Shown here piece by piece: positions 9,701 to 18,034 of a stretch of 21,528 nt of DNA. Source of the DNA: a virus; IMG/VR virus record IMGVR_UViG_3300042731_004230, positions 1 to 21,528 of that record; one strand, given 5' to 3'. Under the pieces are notes generated by a model. It ran no database searches and was not told the origin of the DNA. It saw nothing but the letters and a program-made list of their open reading frames with translations. The translations under genes were made by a program, and so were the position numbers. Numbering within the stretch: the first letter of the stretch is position 1; every line of letters begins with the position of its first letter.

Positions 9701-10712
9701 AGGTAACGGTCTTGCTGATAAAGAGACACAAGCTTTGCGCCGCGAGACTGGCTGGAAGCCCCGGTCTATCAGATTGCCTAACGGTGACTGGGTCAGTTAT
9801 GACAACTTAGGTCCAATTACTAATTGGTTTGCTGCACTTGCTGACGTTGCCGATAACTTTGATTCTTTGACGCCTAACGATATTGCCACACAATTCCGAA
9901 AGCTTGCTTTCATTCTGTCCGCATCAGTTACTGACAAATCATTTATGGCTGGTTTAGAGCCTTTTATTGATGTAGCACGTGGCGATGTCGGTGCAATCAA
10001 TCGTTGGCTCGGCAGTTTTGCTGTCGCCGCCAATGCTCCCGGATCAAGCCTTATGGCAGAGATGTCTAGGTTGATGGATCCTGGACTGAAAGAAGTACAG
10101 CAAACAACATTTGACATAGCTCGTAACCGTCTGCCTCTTTTGAAAAGCCAAATTCCACAGAAATATGACTGGATTGACGGAACTCGTATTGGGTACCCAG
10201 ACAAAGCTGGCAACATTTACGAAGGTTTCATGACTCGTGTATGGAACAACTACATGCCTTGGAAAGTTAGCGGAAAAATTTCTGACGAAAAGAAATTCCT
10301 GCAGATGGTTGAGTTTGATGCCCGACCTACACTGCGTACAAACGGCAAAGGCGTTGAGTATACCCCTGCGCAGCGCTCTGAAATCACCAATATTATGGGC
10401 CGTGAAGGGTTTTTTAAAGAAGGTATTAAGCGTGTCATGCAGTCTTACGATGCGAAAGAGTTCAGAAAAGCATACATGGATTGGGTTAATGGCGGATTTC
10501 CCATTGATAAAAAACAACTTGCAGGCCTACACAAAAAACTACGTTTTGAATTAAGAAGCGCTATGCACGCTGCAGCAGCCCTGTCAAGTGAAAAAGACAG
10601 CATTGCACAAAAGCAATACATTAACGATGTCATTGCAATGTACTACGAAAGGGACATGAGAAAAGAGGCTCGGGAATTCCTGGATCGTATGGAAAAACGT
10701 ATTTCTTTCTAA
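6717..10712 (+). CDS. gp16: Internal virion protein, gp16-like (large ejection protein)
   Basis: At 1,331 residues this is almost the length of T7 gp16 (1,318), the largest ejected core protein, and follows the gp15-like gene as in T7. The N-terminus (about 1-80) is acidic and Gln/Glu-rich with a TEKP tandem repeat (residues 44-55) and looks disordered. A Gly/Ala-rich hydrophobic stretch lies near 138-160 and another, GVLITTAAIGLFM, near 976-988; both could contact membrane after ejection. Other stretches, such as PWLRFGNRAMQALDGFTQHM and FPVMKPFMLFTKTPVNDLI, are typical of cyanophage proteins at this locus. The T7 N-terminal lytic transglycosylase domain is not seen: there is no catalytic-Glu segment or GLMQ-like motif. 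The start overlaps the gp15 stop by 8 bases and lacks a Shine-Dalgarno. Confidence 0.9.
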   Translation: MNSYFRGDPGAPEIDDEFIRQREAEEEELKRQQQAEQKEATASTEKPTEKPTEKPTEELTPVTNDPQAAEQVKQQVQEEEEEQSTVEFVGELAAAPVVGVTDFAADFLNLVPGVEIPKVPEFESEVTQTVRNISSIVLPTIGLGGFGAAGLAGKAATMAGKYKKAKFLVDPMVKKIGGMAFNAGAGAFVDYTVEINQNDDNLAGTLKQNFGWAGWIPDDLATMPTDGADVKRAKNVTEGVYLGVGTDVLIGGVRLLQHYRGLRTKFIPKSEKAKPVAEKLNARQELSPEELVNDSAAKREIALDDIGNTNYKKALEKFDGDVELALSEPIRGVHDLYGEQEIIARGTDGDINLAAADAYQVATNAGGSIYGRVGSMLSDSLIDYGLDLKNDMHVVVRGLADDLREVDMDIKYPNGDYATAADIAKVGEDMAGELAGMPFEKMKQILEKELTEKSGEMGVKTLSSTGIEAARVAMKDHIKTLIDLDEVKAEAYLSTSLAGQISDTAQGIRRTEGTPAIDIASDDLIKRLEYLMAMRGRAVYVRGRALNLTNMWNRMRAPGTPYSKANAQAYASRIDRIIKEESNDTLRAIERIRLDAKNTADVLREVKDTNREFFNALMLAYELTDGKVSTMSSLNKYLEQSTGIVRKSLYDQDPGTQSLILQGFWSNVYNSTLSALSTPIKAGISNFAGLVEKPIGAMIGGLRYGEGQQIRRAMFQYSMNLDVLQDSLKYMGEVFKRSATEPNVGDLARENFFAKNQDQIEILRRIAEGKKLENKNGPMVAYERIKAMNDLANHPWLRFGNRAMQALDGFTQHMVANAEARGRIFDLVTDNGAKPFDKAAGERWVDLFMKSMKDETGLIKDDVVKRTAAEISMSVDNDATNLISGLITKFPVMKPFMLFTKTPVNDLILSGSYSPHNLFMEEYKNFFLKADEISKEQVESLLQKRGYKVGDLTQMSDAQKYQRYAEIRADLYGRSAIGVLITTAAIGLFMTDRITGNGLADKETQALRRETGWKPRSIRLPNGDWVSYDNLGPITNWFAALADVADNFDSLTPNDIATQFRKLAFILSASVTDKSFMAGLEPFIDVARGDVGAINRWLGSFAVAANAPGSSLMAEMSRLMDPGLKEVQQTTFDIARNRLPLLKSQIPQKYDWIDGTRIGYPDKAGNIYEGFMTRVWNNYMPWKVSGKISDEKKFLQMVEFDARPTLRTNGKGVEYTPAQRSEITNIMGREGFFKEGIKRVMQSYDAKEFRKAYMDWVNGGFPIDKKQLAGLHKKLRFELRSAMHAAAALSSEKDSIAQKQYINDVIAMYYERDMRKEAREFLDRMEKRISF
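6846..6881 (+). repeat. 12-base tandem repeat, three copies, in gp16-like gene
   Basis: The unit acagaaaaaccc occurs three times head to tail; the third copy differs only in its last base. Each unit encodes TEKP in frame, so copy changes would not shift the frame. It lies in the disordered N-terminal region of the gp16-like protein. Confidence 0.9.
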
Positions 10713-10724
10713 CTTAACACACTA

Positions 10725-13700
10725 ATGGCTAACACATTCATTGAATACTCGGGTGATGGTTCGACGACGGACTATAACATCCCCTTTAGATACATCAAAC
10801 AGGCAGAAGTTAAAGTCACCATCAATGGCGTTGCTACAACTGCCTTTACATTCCCTACTGCTGGTACAATCCGTCTTACTGATCCCACAAACCCTGATAC
10901 TAATAACGCCACGATTCGCGTTTTCCGGGAGACAGATGTTTCTGATTTGAAAGCAGAATTCTTTGCCGGTTCTGCTATTAAAGCGGAGGATCTTAACGAT
11001 AACTTCAAGCAAAACAACTATGCTGTTGAAGAACTGCGTGAATCTACTTGGGATTTTGACACTGAAACCATTAAAACTAATGAGACATGGTCAAGTGTTG
11101 ACACTCAAATCGCAACGACAGCAGCCGTTGACAACAGAATTGATGCGAAAATCGACACCGCTATCACGAGTGACATTGGTACTGATGGCACAGGCATCAC
11201 TGTTACAGATGACGGGGACGGCACCATTACACTTGGTCTGGGCTCAGGTGGCATCGATCTCGACCGCATTAACCCAAATAACATCCTTAATGCTCAGGAA
11301 CAGCTAACTGCTACACCTTCTGACCTTGAAATCTACACCGCACGGGCGGCTTCTGAACGCCACGATAACTACGTCCAAGTCCCTACACCCTCAACAGTAG
11401 GGAGGACAGTTGGACAGTTTTGGTTCCAACCTGACGATGACCAAACACTGCACATTTGGAATGGAAGCAGCTGGAGACCTGTTACTTCTGGTGGTACTTT
11501 TACAAGCCTTCAAAAAGTAATTTACGTTGATGGTAATAACGGTGACGATGCAGCTGACGGTCATAGAATTTCATCACCAATGCGTACTATTAAGGCTGCT
11601 GTAAATGCAATTAATGCTGACGCAGAAAACGGTGATGGTAGTGTCATTCTGGTCTCACCTGGTATTTATCAAGAAATAGCACCTATTGACATCCAAAGAC
11701 GTGACGTTTCAATTATTGGTGCTTCTATCCGTAACACTGTTGTACACCCAACTCCTAACACACAAGATCAAGAAGGGGAAGACGGTCTTGGTGCAAACAC
11801 AGACGGGGCTTTGTTCCGCGTCAACAGCGGCACTTACCTAGCTAACATGACCTTCACTGGCATGAAAGCCAGCGGTACGCGAGGTGAATCAGGCAGTTTA
11901 TGGGAAGACGCAACATATGGTCTACCCGCTAACCAAGGTTGGAACGTTGCGTTCTACCCTAATGCAATGATTGTCAAATCACCGTACATTCAAAACTGCA
12001 CTAATTTTTCTGATTCAGAAATTGATAACAGCAATTTAAATTGGTACGGTTCATCGCAGACCCAAGGTCGTGCTGGTGATACTACTTCTGAAATGACGGG
12101 TGGCGGTCTTCTTATTGACGGAAGTGTACCACATCCTAACTCACCTTTGCGTTCTATTGTATGTGATAGCTACACACATACTGGCCTCAATGCCCCCGGT
12201 ATCTTTGTTACCAACAACGGTTATTGCCAAGCAACGTCTAGTTATGCATTCTTTAACCACTTCCACATTGCATGTCTAAATGGCGGTCAAGCTAACCTGG
12301 CTGCATCGACCTCTGACTTTGGTGATTTTTCAATTATTGCCGATGGCAAGTCACCTTCTGCAATCTTTACCGCAACTACAAGCGGTACTTCCGCACCTGG
12401 TGCAACTACCTTTACTATTAATGCACCAACTGCTGCGTCTAATTGGCATGGTGATGTTACAAAACCGCAGGATAACATGGTCGTGGAAATCACTAATAAT
12501 GGTGTAACCACGGTTTACCCTATCCTATCTTCCGTCGCTAACGGAACCGGTTGGGATGTAACTATCAGCCGTCCAGATCCTAACAATCGTCTCCAAAACT
12601 TAGGTTTGGTTGGTGATCCTACAGATGCTGCCGATACAATTGCCGACCTTACTTCGGTATCGTTCTACCTCCGTTCTATGGTTGCTTCTAGCGGCCACAC
12701 GATGGAATACGTGGGTAGTGGCACTGATTATCGTGCATTACCTGAGAATGGCGGTGTGCCCGATGACACTAAACAAGCAACTGAACTTAATGGCGGTAAA
12801 GTTTGGGCAGCTATTACAGACCACCGTGGTAAATTTACAGTCGGTGATTCATTTAGTGTTGACCAACAAACTGGATTTGTTCAAGTTGCTGCAGGTGCTT
12901 TTTCGATTGAAACACTGATTACGGATCTCAACGTTAATGGTAACAGCATCACGAGTGACAGCGCTAACCCTAATATTGTCCTTGATCCAAATGGTGCAGG
13001 TACTGTAGATGTAAGTACTTCTAGAATTACTAGTGTTACAGATCCTACTAATGCCCAAGACGCTGCTACTAAAAATTATGTAGATGGTTTTATCCAAACA
13101 GACGGCTCTAGTACCGCCACCACTAACAATACCTCTTTCTTTACTACACAAGCGTCTGATACACGGTACTTCCGCCAAGACAGTACTGAAACTATCGCGT
13201 CTGGTGATACTTGGAGCAGCGCAGATACACACGTAGCTACTACTGGTGCAATTAATGCAAGGATTGTTGACCTACTCGACAATATTGGTGGTTTTGTCCC
13301 TATTGCAAACGAAACCAGTTTTCCGACAACAAACCCTGACACTAACGACGGTTCTGGTACAATTGTCAGTATTGCAAGTCTGACTAATAGTCATACCCAT
13401 GTCGGAGGTACTGTAACTATCAGTAATGGTGCTGGTTCTGGCAATACTGTTACCATCACTGGTTGTCCTGATCTCCCTGCTGGATTTGGTGTTCTTGTCG
13501 AAACTACCACTACACTGCACACCTACAATTTCCACAGAATTGTACCTAAAGCTACTGAAGTTACTACGGTTGCTGGGATTAGCGGTGACGTAACCACAGT
13601 TGCAGGCGTCTCTGCTGATGTAACTACGGTTGCCGGTATTCACAATAATGTAACCGCTGTGGCTGGTGATGAGGTTGACATTGGACTAGTTGCTGGCAGT

Positions 13701-14918
13701 ATTAGCGCCGTTAGTACGGTTGCTACTGATATATCTAAAGTCAATACTGTTGCAGGTGATCTTAACGGTAATAATACTATTGGCACTGTTCATACAAATA
13801 TTAATGAAGTAAATGCGGTTGCGACTGACATTAGTAGTGTAACCACTGTAGCTACTAGCCTTAATAGCGACACTAATATCGCAACGGTTGCTGGCAGTAT
13901 TGCCAATGTAAACCATACTGGCGGTAGTATCACTAATGTAAACCACGTTGGCGGTAGCATTGGTAACGTAAACACGGTTGCCACCGACCTCAGTGGAACC
14001 AATACTATTGGAACGGTTGCTACTGATCTTAGTGGTACCAATACTATCGGCACGGTTGCTGGGATTAGCGGTGACGTAACCACAGTTGCAGGTGACACCC
14101 AAGATATTGGCACTGTTGCCGGCAAAAGCGCAGAAATTACGTCACTCGCTGCTGTAGATACTGAAATCGGTAGGCTTGGAACAACAGCAGCAGTTGCTGA
14201 CTTGAGTTCGCTCGGAACTGCACATAACGTGGCTTCTATGAGCAATTTAGGTACGGCAGCTAATGTAACTAACATGGGCATATTGGCTAATACATCGAAC
14301 CTAGCTAACATTAATCTGGTTGGTGGTTCTATTGTCAACGTCAACGCTACTGGCGGCGACATTACTAACGTTAATCTAGTTGCTGGTTCTATTAGTAACG
14401 TAAACACGGTAGCTACTAACCTTAGTGGAACTAATACTATTGGAACAGTTGCAACTAACATTAGCGATGTAAATAATTTCGCTGATCGTTATCGTATTAG
14501 TGCGTCTGCACCGACAGCAAGCCTCGACAATGGTGACCTGTGGTGGGATTCCAGTAACAATAAACTGATGGCGTACGACTCAAATAATTGGGTTTCTGCA
14601 ACGCAATTGGAAACTATTCCACAAAACCTACAAACCGGTTCTAGTAGTTATACCCTACAGGCTAGCGACGTAGGTAAACACATTAATGTGACACAAGCTG
14701 GGGTAACTGTTCCTAATGGCGTGTTCAGTATTGGTGAAGCAGTTTCTGTCTTCAATGACAGCTCTTCTGATGTAACCATTACTGCACCTAGTTCTGGAAA
14801 CATGTACTCAGCAGGTACGTCTGACACTGGAGACCGTACACTAGCTCAACGTGGGCTTTGTACTATTCTCTGCGTCGGCAGCAGTGACTTTGTTATTAGC
14901 GGTGCGGGTATTAGCTAA
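10725..14918 (+). CDS. gp17: Tail fiber protein (T7 gp17-type N-terminus, beta-helix body, VA-repeat stalk)
   Basis: This 1,397-residue protein is the tail fiber, much longer than T7 gp17 (553). Residues 1 to about 150 match the T7 tail-fiber N-terminal domain that binds the tail (IEYSGDGSTTDYNIPF, then VTINGV). From L262 the motif YVDGNNGDDAADG followed by TIKAA and repeated beta-strands (to about 650) suggests a pectate-lyase-like right-handed beta-helix. A DTRYFRQDS module starts near 811 and contains a near copy (821-840) of the neck motif at 113-132. Residues about 942-1250 are VAG/VNTVATDLSGTNTIGT-type repeats. The C-terminal cap holds GDLWWDSSNNKLMAYD near 1270. It starts 12 bases after gp16 without a Shine-Dalgarno and ends in a TAATG overlap with the next gene. 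Host-surface binding is inferred from the family. Confidence 0.93.
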   Translation: MANTFIEYSGDGSTTDYNIPFRYIKQAEVKVTINGVATTAFTFPTAGTIRLTDPTNPDTNNATIRVFRETDVSDLKAEFFAGSAIKAEDLNDNFKQNNYAVEELRESTWDFDTETIKTNETWSSVDTQIATTAAVDNRIDAKIDTAITSDIGTDGTGITVTDDGDGTITLGLGSGGIDLDRINPNNILNAQEQLTATPSDLEIYTARAASERHDNYVQVPTPSTVGRTVGQFWFQPDDDQTLHIWNGSSWRPVTSGGTFTSLQKVIYVDGNNGDDAADGHRISSPMRTIKAAVNAINADAENGDGSVILVSPGIYQEIAPIDIQRRDVSIIGASIRNTVVHPTPNTQDQEGEDGLGANTDGALFRVNSGTYLANMTFTGMKASGTRGESGSLWEDATYGLPANQGWNVAFYPNAMIVKSPYIQNCTNFSDSEIDNSNLNWYGSSQTQGRAGDTTSEMTGGGLLIDGSVPHPNSPLRSIVCDSYTHTGLNAPGIFVTNNGYCQATSSYAFFNHFHIACLNGGQANLAASTSDFGDFSIIADGKSPSAIFTATTSGTSAPGATTFTINAPTAASNWHGDVTKPQDNMVVEITNNGVTTVYPILSSVANGTGWDVTISRPDPNNRLQNLGLVGDPTDAADTIADLTSVSFYLRSMVASSGHTMEYVGSGTDYRALPENGGVPDDTKQATELNGGKVWAAITDHRGKFTVGDSFSVDQQTGFVQVAAGAFSIETLITDLNVNGNSITSDSANPNIVLDPNGAGTVDVSTSRITSVTDPTNAQDAATKNYVDGFIQTDGSSTATTNNTSFFTTQASDTRYFRQDSTETIASGDTWSSADTHVATTGAINARIVDLLDNIGGFVPIANETSFPTTNPDTNDGSGTIVSIASLTNSHTHVGGTVTISNGAGSGNTVTITGCPDLPAGFGVLVETTTTLHTYNFHRIVPKATEVTTVAGISGDVTTVAGVSADVTTVAGIHNNVTAVAGDEVDIGLVAGSISAVSTVATDISKVNTVAGDLNGNNTIGTVHTNINEVNAVATDISSVTTVATSLNSDTNIATVAGSIANVNHTGGSITNVNHVGGSIGNVNTVATDLSGTNTIGTVATDLSGTNTIGTVAGISGDVTTVAGDTQDIGTVAGKSAEITSLAAVDTEIGRLGTTAAVADLSSLGTAHNVASMSNLGTAANVTNMGILANTSNLANINLVGGSIVNVNATGGDITNVNLVAGSISNVNTVATNLSGTNTIGTVATNISDVNNFADRYRISASAPTASLDNGDLWWDSSNNKLMAYDSNNWVSATQLETIPQNLQTGSSSYTLQASDVGKHINVTQAGVTVPNGVFSIGEAVSVFNDSSSDVTITAPSSGNMYSAGTSDTGDRTLAQRGLCTILCVGSSDFVISGAGIS
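13566..13606 (+). repeat. 41-base perfect direct repeat, copy 1
   Basis: Identical over 41 bases to 14052-14092, beginning acggttgctgggattagcgg. The copies start 486 bases (162 codons) apart and are in the same reading frame. Confidence 0.9.
14052..14092 (+). repeat. 41-base perfect direct repeat, copy 2
   Basis: Second copy of the 41-base repeat at 13566-13606, also within the tail-fiber stalk. The identity extends through synonymous positions, unlike most other units of the array. Confidence 0.9.
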
Positions 14919-17440
14919 TGAGTATTATGCAAATGCTGCTTGCAAAAGCAGAACCAATTGACCCATCATTTAATCTTAAATACGCTGAATTTACAGGTTG
15001 GCCTAGAAACACTTTTATACCAGATCCAGACGAGGTTAACAATCCGATCCATTTTACATGGAAACCGGATGGTACTCGTTTATATGTTGTAAATCAAAAT
15101 AGTAGAGTTATTAACCAGTACGATTTGAGTGAACCTTGGGACATAACTACCGCAACTCTTAATGGTTCAATTAATGTATACAACATTTCAGGTGCTCCGG
15201 CTCCGGATCGATGCGGCCAACCTACGTCATGTCAATTTAGAACTGATTCAAATAATTCTTCAAATGATGGAAGTAAATTGTACGTTTACTCTAACCAATA
15301 TAGAAGAATTTTTGAATTTAATTTAAGTACTAATTGGGACATTACTACTGCAAGTTGGTATCAAACCGGAGCTACAGCGACTGAAGCAGCTTTTTATCTA
15401 GAAAATTTTCAGTTCAGTGCTGACGGAAGTGCTTTGTTTATGGTTGACGATAATACGGACACAATTTACCAATATACTTTGTCTACAGCCTGGGATATTA
15501 GCAGTAACAGTGTATCGTATGCAAACAAATCTCTTGGCAGAAACCCTTCGGCAATTGGTACCGGGACAATATTTTTTAGAAAGGATGGCGGTACCCGTGA
15601 TGGTAAAGATATGTGGTGGCTTGACCCTAGCTATCGAAGGATTTACCACTACACCCTAACAACTGCTTACGATATTAGCACTGCAACTTTACAGAGCGCA
15701 TATGGGTCGCTTGGTCTAGAAGTCACTAATCCGTTTGATTTGGTTATTAGCTCTGACGGTAAAAAATTAATTATTTTCGACTCACATAATGATTTATTGC
15801 GTCAATATGAGATAACAACAGCATGGGATGTTAGTACAACACAAAACTGGGTTAAACCATACTCAGAATATCAACATCTAGGTAATATCTCAACAAGAGG
15901 GTTGTACTGGAAAAATGACGGCACGGAATGCTACGTATTAAGTACGTATTTAAACGATTTTGTAGAACGTTATATATGCACCACACCTTGGGACACAACA
16001 ACCCTTTATAACCCACCTAGCAATAGTTCGGATTATTTAACAAAAGATATTAGCAGTCAAACACAAGTCGGTGAAGACATATTTTTCTCCAACGATGGTT
16101 ATTACATGTTTATTGTTGCTAGGACTTATGTTTATCGTTACGATTTAAGTATAGCATGGAATATATCAACTGCTACGTATTCTCAGAGTCTTTATGTTGG
16201 CTCTGAAGACAGCAACATGACTGGTATTCATTTCAGGGAAGATTCGTCAGGTAATGGTCAGGTGATGTATTTATCTGGCAGGCAATACGATAAAGTTTAC
16301 CAATACAGTAGTAATACCCCATTTGCTTTAAATACTTTTTCGTACGACAATAAGTCCCTTGCCTTACGCACCGAACAATACACCCCAGAAGACGTTTCTC
16401 TTAGCCCAAACGGAGACTACTGTTATACAGTAAACAAAGACGGCGATATTTTACAATCTAAACTTAGCACTCCTTGGGACATCTCGACAGCAACTAAAGA
16501 ACTTTCATACTATGGTCCGATGTATATCGGGGGTGATCAACACAGCCTGTACATGAAAAAAGACGGTAGCAGCTTGTATGTGGCAGATAGCATTAGAGTT
16601 CATCGCCACAGAATATCTCTTTCACCGTACGCACACCCTGGCATCGGCTCATCTACTGCTGAATCAGCTCAGCAATACCCTTGGTATGGTTTTGCATCGG
16701 TTGGCGGACTTTACTTTAAACCTGACGGGACGAAGATGTATATTGTCAGTGCCCTGAGCCAAACTAGCTATATTATGAGGCACTACACTCTCCTTAAACC
16801 GTGGGACCCCAACGGCGGTTATGTGCTTGAGTATACTTATACATTTCCTATACAATCCGGTGAAAGTTACCACAGTGTACAAGACGTTTTCTTTAAACCC
16901 GACGGTAAAACACTTTACTATTGCGAAAATTATAGTAGATATATTGTTGCACACACTTTATCGACAGCTTGGGATTTAAGTACTATTTCTTCCTCTTATA
17001 CAACATACGACCACGGCGCTAACTACAATACTGCTGTAGGGTTACATTTTTCACCTAATGGTAAATACATGTTCACCTTGGGTGGCAGCCGCCGCGTCAG
17101 AAGGTTTGAACTCAGCACCCCTTGGGACATTACTACTGCTACGCACAACAGTGCAAACAGATCTGATGCATTGTTTTCTAGTCATATTGACCCGTATGGT
17201 ATTCACTTTAAATACGATGGAACTGTATTGTATGCAATAGATCAAGGTACCGATACCATTTATCAGTGGAATTTATCTACGCCATGGGACGTCAGTAATG
17301 TTACCAACAGTAATTATACTGATTCTTTAGCTGTAAGTACTATCGATAATCGACCGGCATTTATGTTTATAAGTGATAGCGGGACAAATTTGTATTTTAA
17401 CGGCGATCAAAATCACAAACTCTACCACAGAACACTATGA
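14918..17440 (+). CDS. Propeller-like repeat protein, probable tail-fiber partner or receptor-binding protein
   Basis: This 840-residue protein is built almost wholly of repeats of about 55-60 residues. Each has a half like FKPDGTKMYIV and a half like IYQYTLSTPWDISTATY. I count 14 complete units (one weak, at S-L-S-P-Y-A-H-P) and a fifteenth that stops after the first half at the C-terminus. This is the pattern of beta-propeller blades, and similar repeats occur in virion proteins of marine phages. No signal peptide, catalytic motif or membrane segment is visible. The ATG overlaps the fiber stop (TAATG), so the two are probably made together; I infer a fiber-tip or adhesin role. It could instead be a separate decoration protein. 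The end overlaps the next gene as ATGA. Confidence 0.85.
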   Translation: MSIMQMLLAKAEPIDPSFNLKYAEFTGWPRNTFIPDPDEVNNPIHFTWKPDGTRLYVVNQNSRVINQYDLSEPWDITTATLNGSINVYNISGAPAPDRCGQPTSCQFRTDSNNSSNDGSKLYVYSNQYRRIFEFNLSTNWDITTASWYQTGATATEAAFYLENFQFSADGSALFMVDDNTDTIYQYTLSTAWDISSNSVSYANKSLGRNPSAIGTGTIFFRKDGGTRDGKDMWWLDPSYRRIYHYTLTTAYDISTATLQSAYGSLGLEVTNPFDLVISSDGKKLIIFDSHNDLLRQYEITTAWDVSTTQNWVKPYSEYQHLGNISTRGLYWKNDGTECYVLSTYLNDFVERYICTTPWDTTTLYNPPSNSSDYLTKDISSQTQVGEDIFFSNDGYYMFIVARTYVYRYDLSIAWNISTATYSQSLYVGSEDSNMTGIHFREDSSGNGQVMYLSGRQYDKVYQYSSNTPFALNTFSYDNKSLALRTEQYTPEDVSLSPNGDYCYTVNKDGDILQSKLSTPWDISTATKELSYYGPMYIGGDQHSLYMKKDGSSLYVADSIRVHRHRISLSPYAHPGIGSSTAESAQQYPWYGFASVGGLYFKPDGTKMYIVSALSQTSYIMRHYTLLKPWDPNGGYVLEYTYTFPIQSGESYHSVQDVFFKPDGKTLYYCENYSRYIVAHTLSTAWDLSTISSSYTTYDHGANYNTAVGLHFSPNGKYMFTLGGSRRVRRFELSTPWDITTATHNSANRSDALFSSHIDPYGIHFKYDGTVLYAIDQGTDTIYQWNLSTPWDVSNVTNSNYTDSLAVSTIDNRPAFMFISDSGTNLYFNGDQNHKLYHRTL

Positions 17441-17604
17441 TTACACTTATCCGTCCGATCCTTTTTTCATTCATCAACTCTAATCAAGTCAAACGACTTA
17501 TTGTTGACCTTCTTAAAAAGCTCGCTGAGTCTACTGACAACACAGTAGATGATCAAGCTGTAAGATTTATTGAACGCGGTTTGTTCGGTGGACCCCTGGA
17601 TTGA
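17437..17604 (+). CDS. Short conserved-looking phage protein, 55 aa
   Basis: A 55-residue frame starting with ATG in an ATGA overlap with the previous stop. The N-terminus ITLIRPILFSFI is hydrophobic, followed by a helix-like segment QVKRLIVDLLKKLAEST, an acidic TDNTVDDQAVRF stretch and a Gly-rich end. It resembles a short protein I associate with cyanophage podoviruses next to the fiber; no function is known to me. The tight start coupling and plausible codon pattern support it being real despite its size. It may be a small membrane-associated or structural protein. Its 3' end overlaps the next frame by about 17 bases. Confidence 0.75.
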   Translation: MITLIRPILFSFINSNQVKRLIVDLLKKLAESTDNTVDDQAVRFIERGLFGGPLD

Positions 17605-18034
17605 CCCACCGGTCTTGCCACACGCGGCGCTACCTGAAGCCCCTACAATGCCTGCTCCAGTCTTGGAGGTACCTAGGGGTTTACTTCCTAGTTACAAGCC
17701 TCTTGTAGCGCCCCCTAACGTGCTTAGGCCACCCCCGGGCATCAAGGGCATCAACACGCAAGATGAACCGCCTCAAAAAGAAGCGGTTAAACCAGAACCT
17801 ACACTTCCAAAAATACCAGAATCACAGATAGTTGAGGTACCTTTTACTGATCTTGAAGTACCGATGCCATCGACGATTGTGATGACGACAGCTGTAACAA
17901 CAGCCTTTATTTCTGTTGCTGCTACCCTCACAGCTACGTCTTTATTCAAATATATTGTCATGGTTTCAAAACCTATCATTAAACAAGCATGGAAAAAACT
18001 GACAAAACAGACCCAAAACCCAGAAATTTCTTAG
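17588..18034 (+). CDS. Proline-rich membrane-anchored protein
   Basis: About 148 residues from the GTG at 17588; the same frame is open back to a TTG at 17570, which would add six residues. GTG is preferred because the product then begins VDPWIDPPVLPHAAL and overlaps the preceding gene less. Residues 1 to about 94 are rich in Pro with little charge and no predicted fold. Residues about 95-126 form a hydrophobic segment (STIVMTTAVTTAFIS onward) long enough to cross a membrane, followed by a basic tail with KKLTK. A Pro-rich extended arm on a membrane anchor would suit a wall- or envelope-spanning role in lysis or virion assembly, but that is inference. The gene overlaps the next one by 46 bases in a different frame. 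I recognise it only as a cyanophage-type hypothetical protein. Confidence 0.8.
   Translation: MDPWIDPPVLPHAALPEAPTMPAPVLEVPRGLLPSYKPLVAPPNVLRPPPGIKGINTQDEPPQKEAVKPEPTLPKIPESQIVEVPFTDLEVPMPSTIVMTTAVTTAFISVAATLTATSLFKYIVMVSKPIIKQAWKKLTKQTQNPEIS

Larger units (their letters stand above)
13560..14480 (+). repeat. VA-rich coding repeat array in tail fiber
   Basis: About 300 codons made of short related units such as DVTTVAG, NVNTVATDLSGTNTIGT and GGSITNVNHV, encoded by similar but mostly diverged DNA. Such arrays are known from marine phage fibers and probably form a long triple-stranded stalk. In-frame recombination between units would change stalk length. Confidence 0.85.

Noticed and set aside
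10188-10201. ATTGGGTACCCAGA resembles the promoter I remember for the Syn5 cyanophage RNA polymerase (ATTGGGCACCCGTAA).
   Set aside because: It differs at several positions, lies inside the gp16-like gene where it encodes a normal-looking stretch, contains a simple palindrome GGGTACCC, and weaker partial matches occur by chance at 8386 and 15588.
13790-14461. Antisense open frame of 223 codons opposite the tail-fiber repeat array.
   Set aside because: It mirrors the VA-rich repeats, giving a repetitive hydrophobic peptide; a low-complexity array without stops on the other strand explains it.
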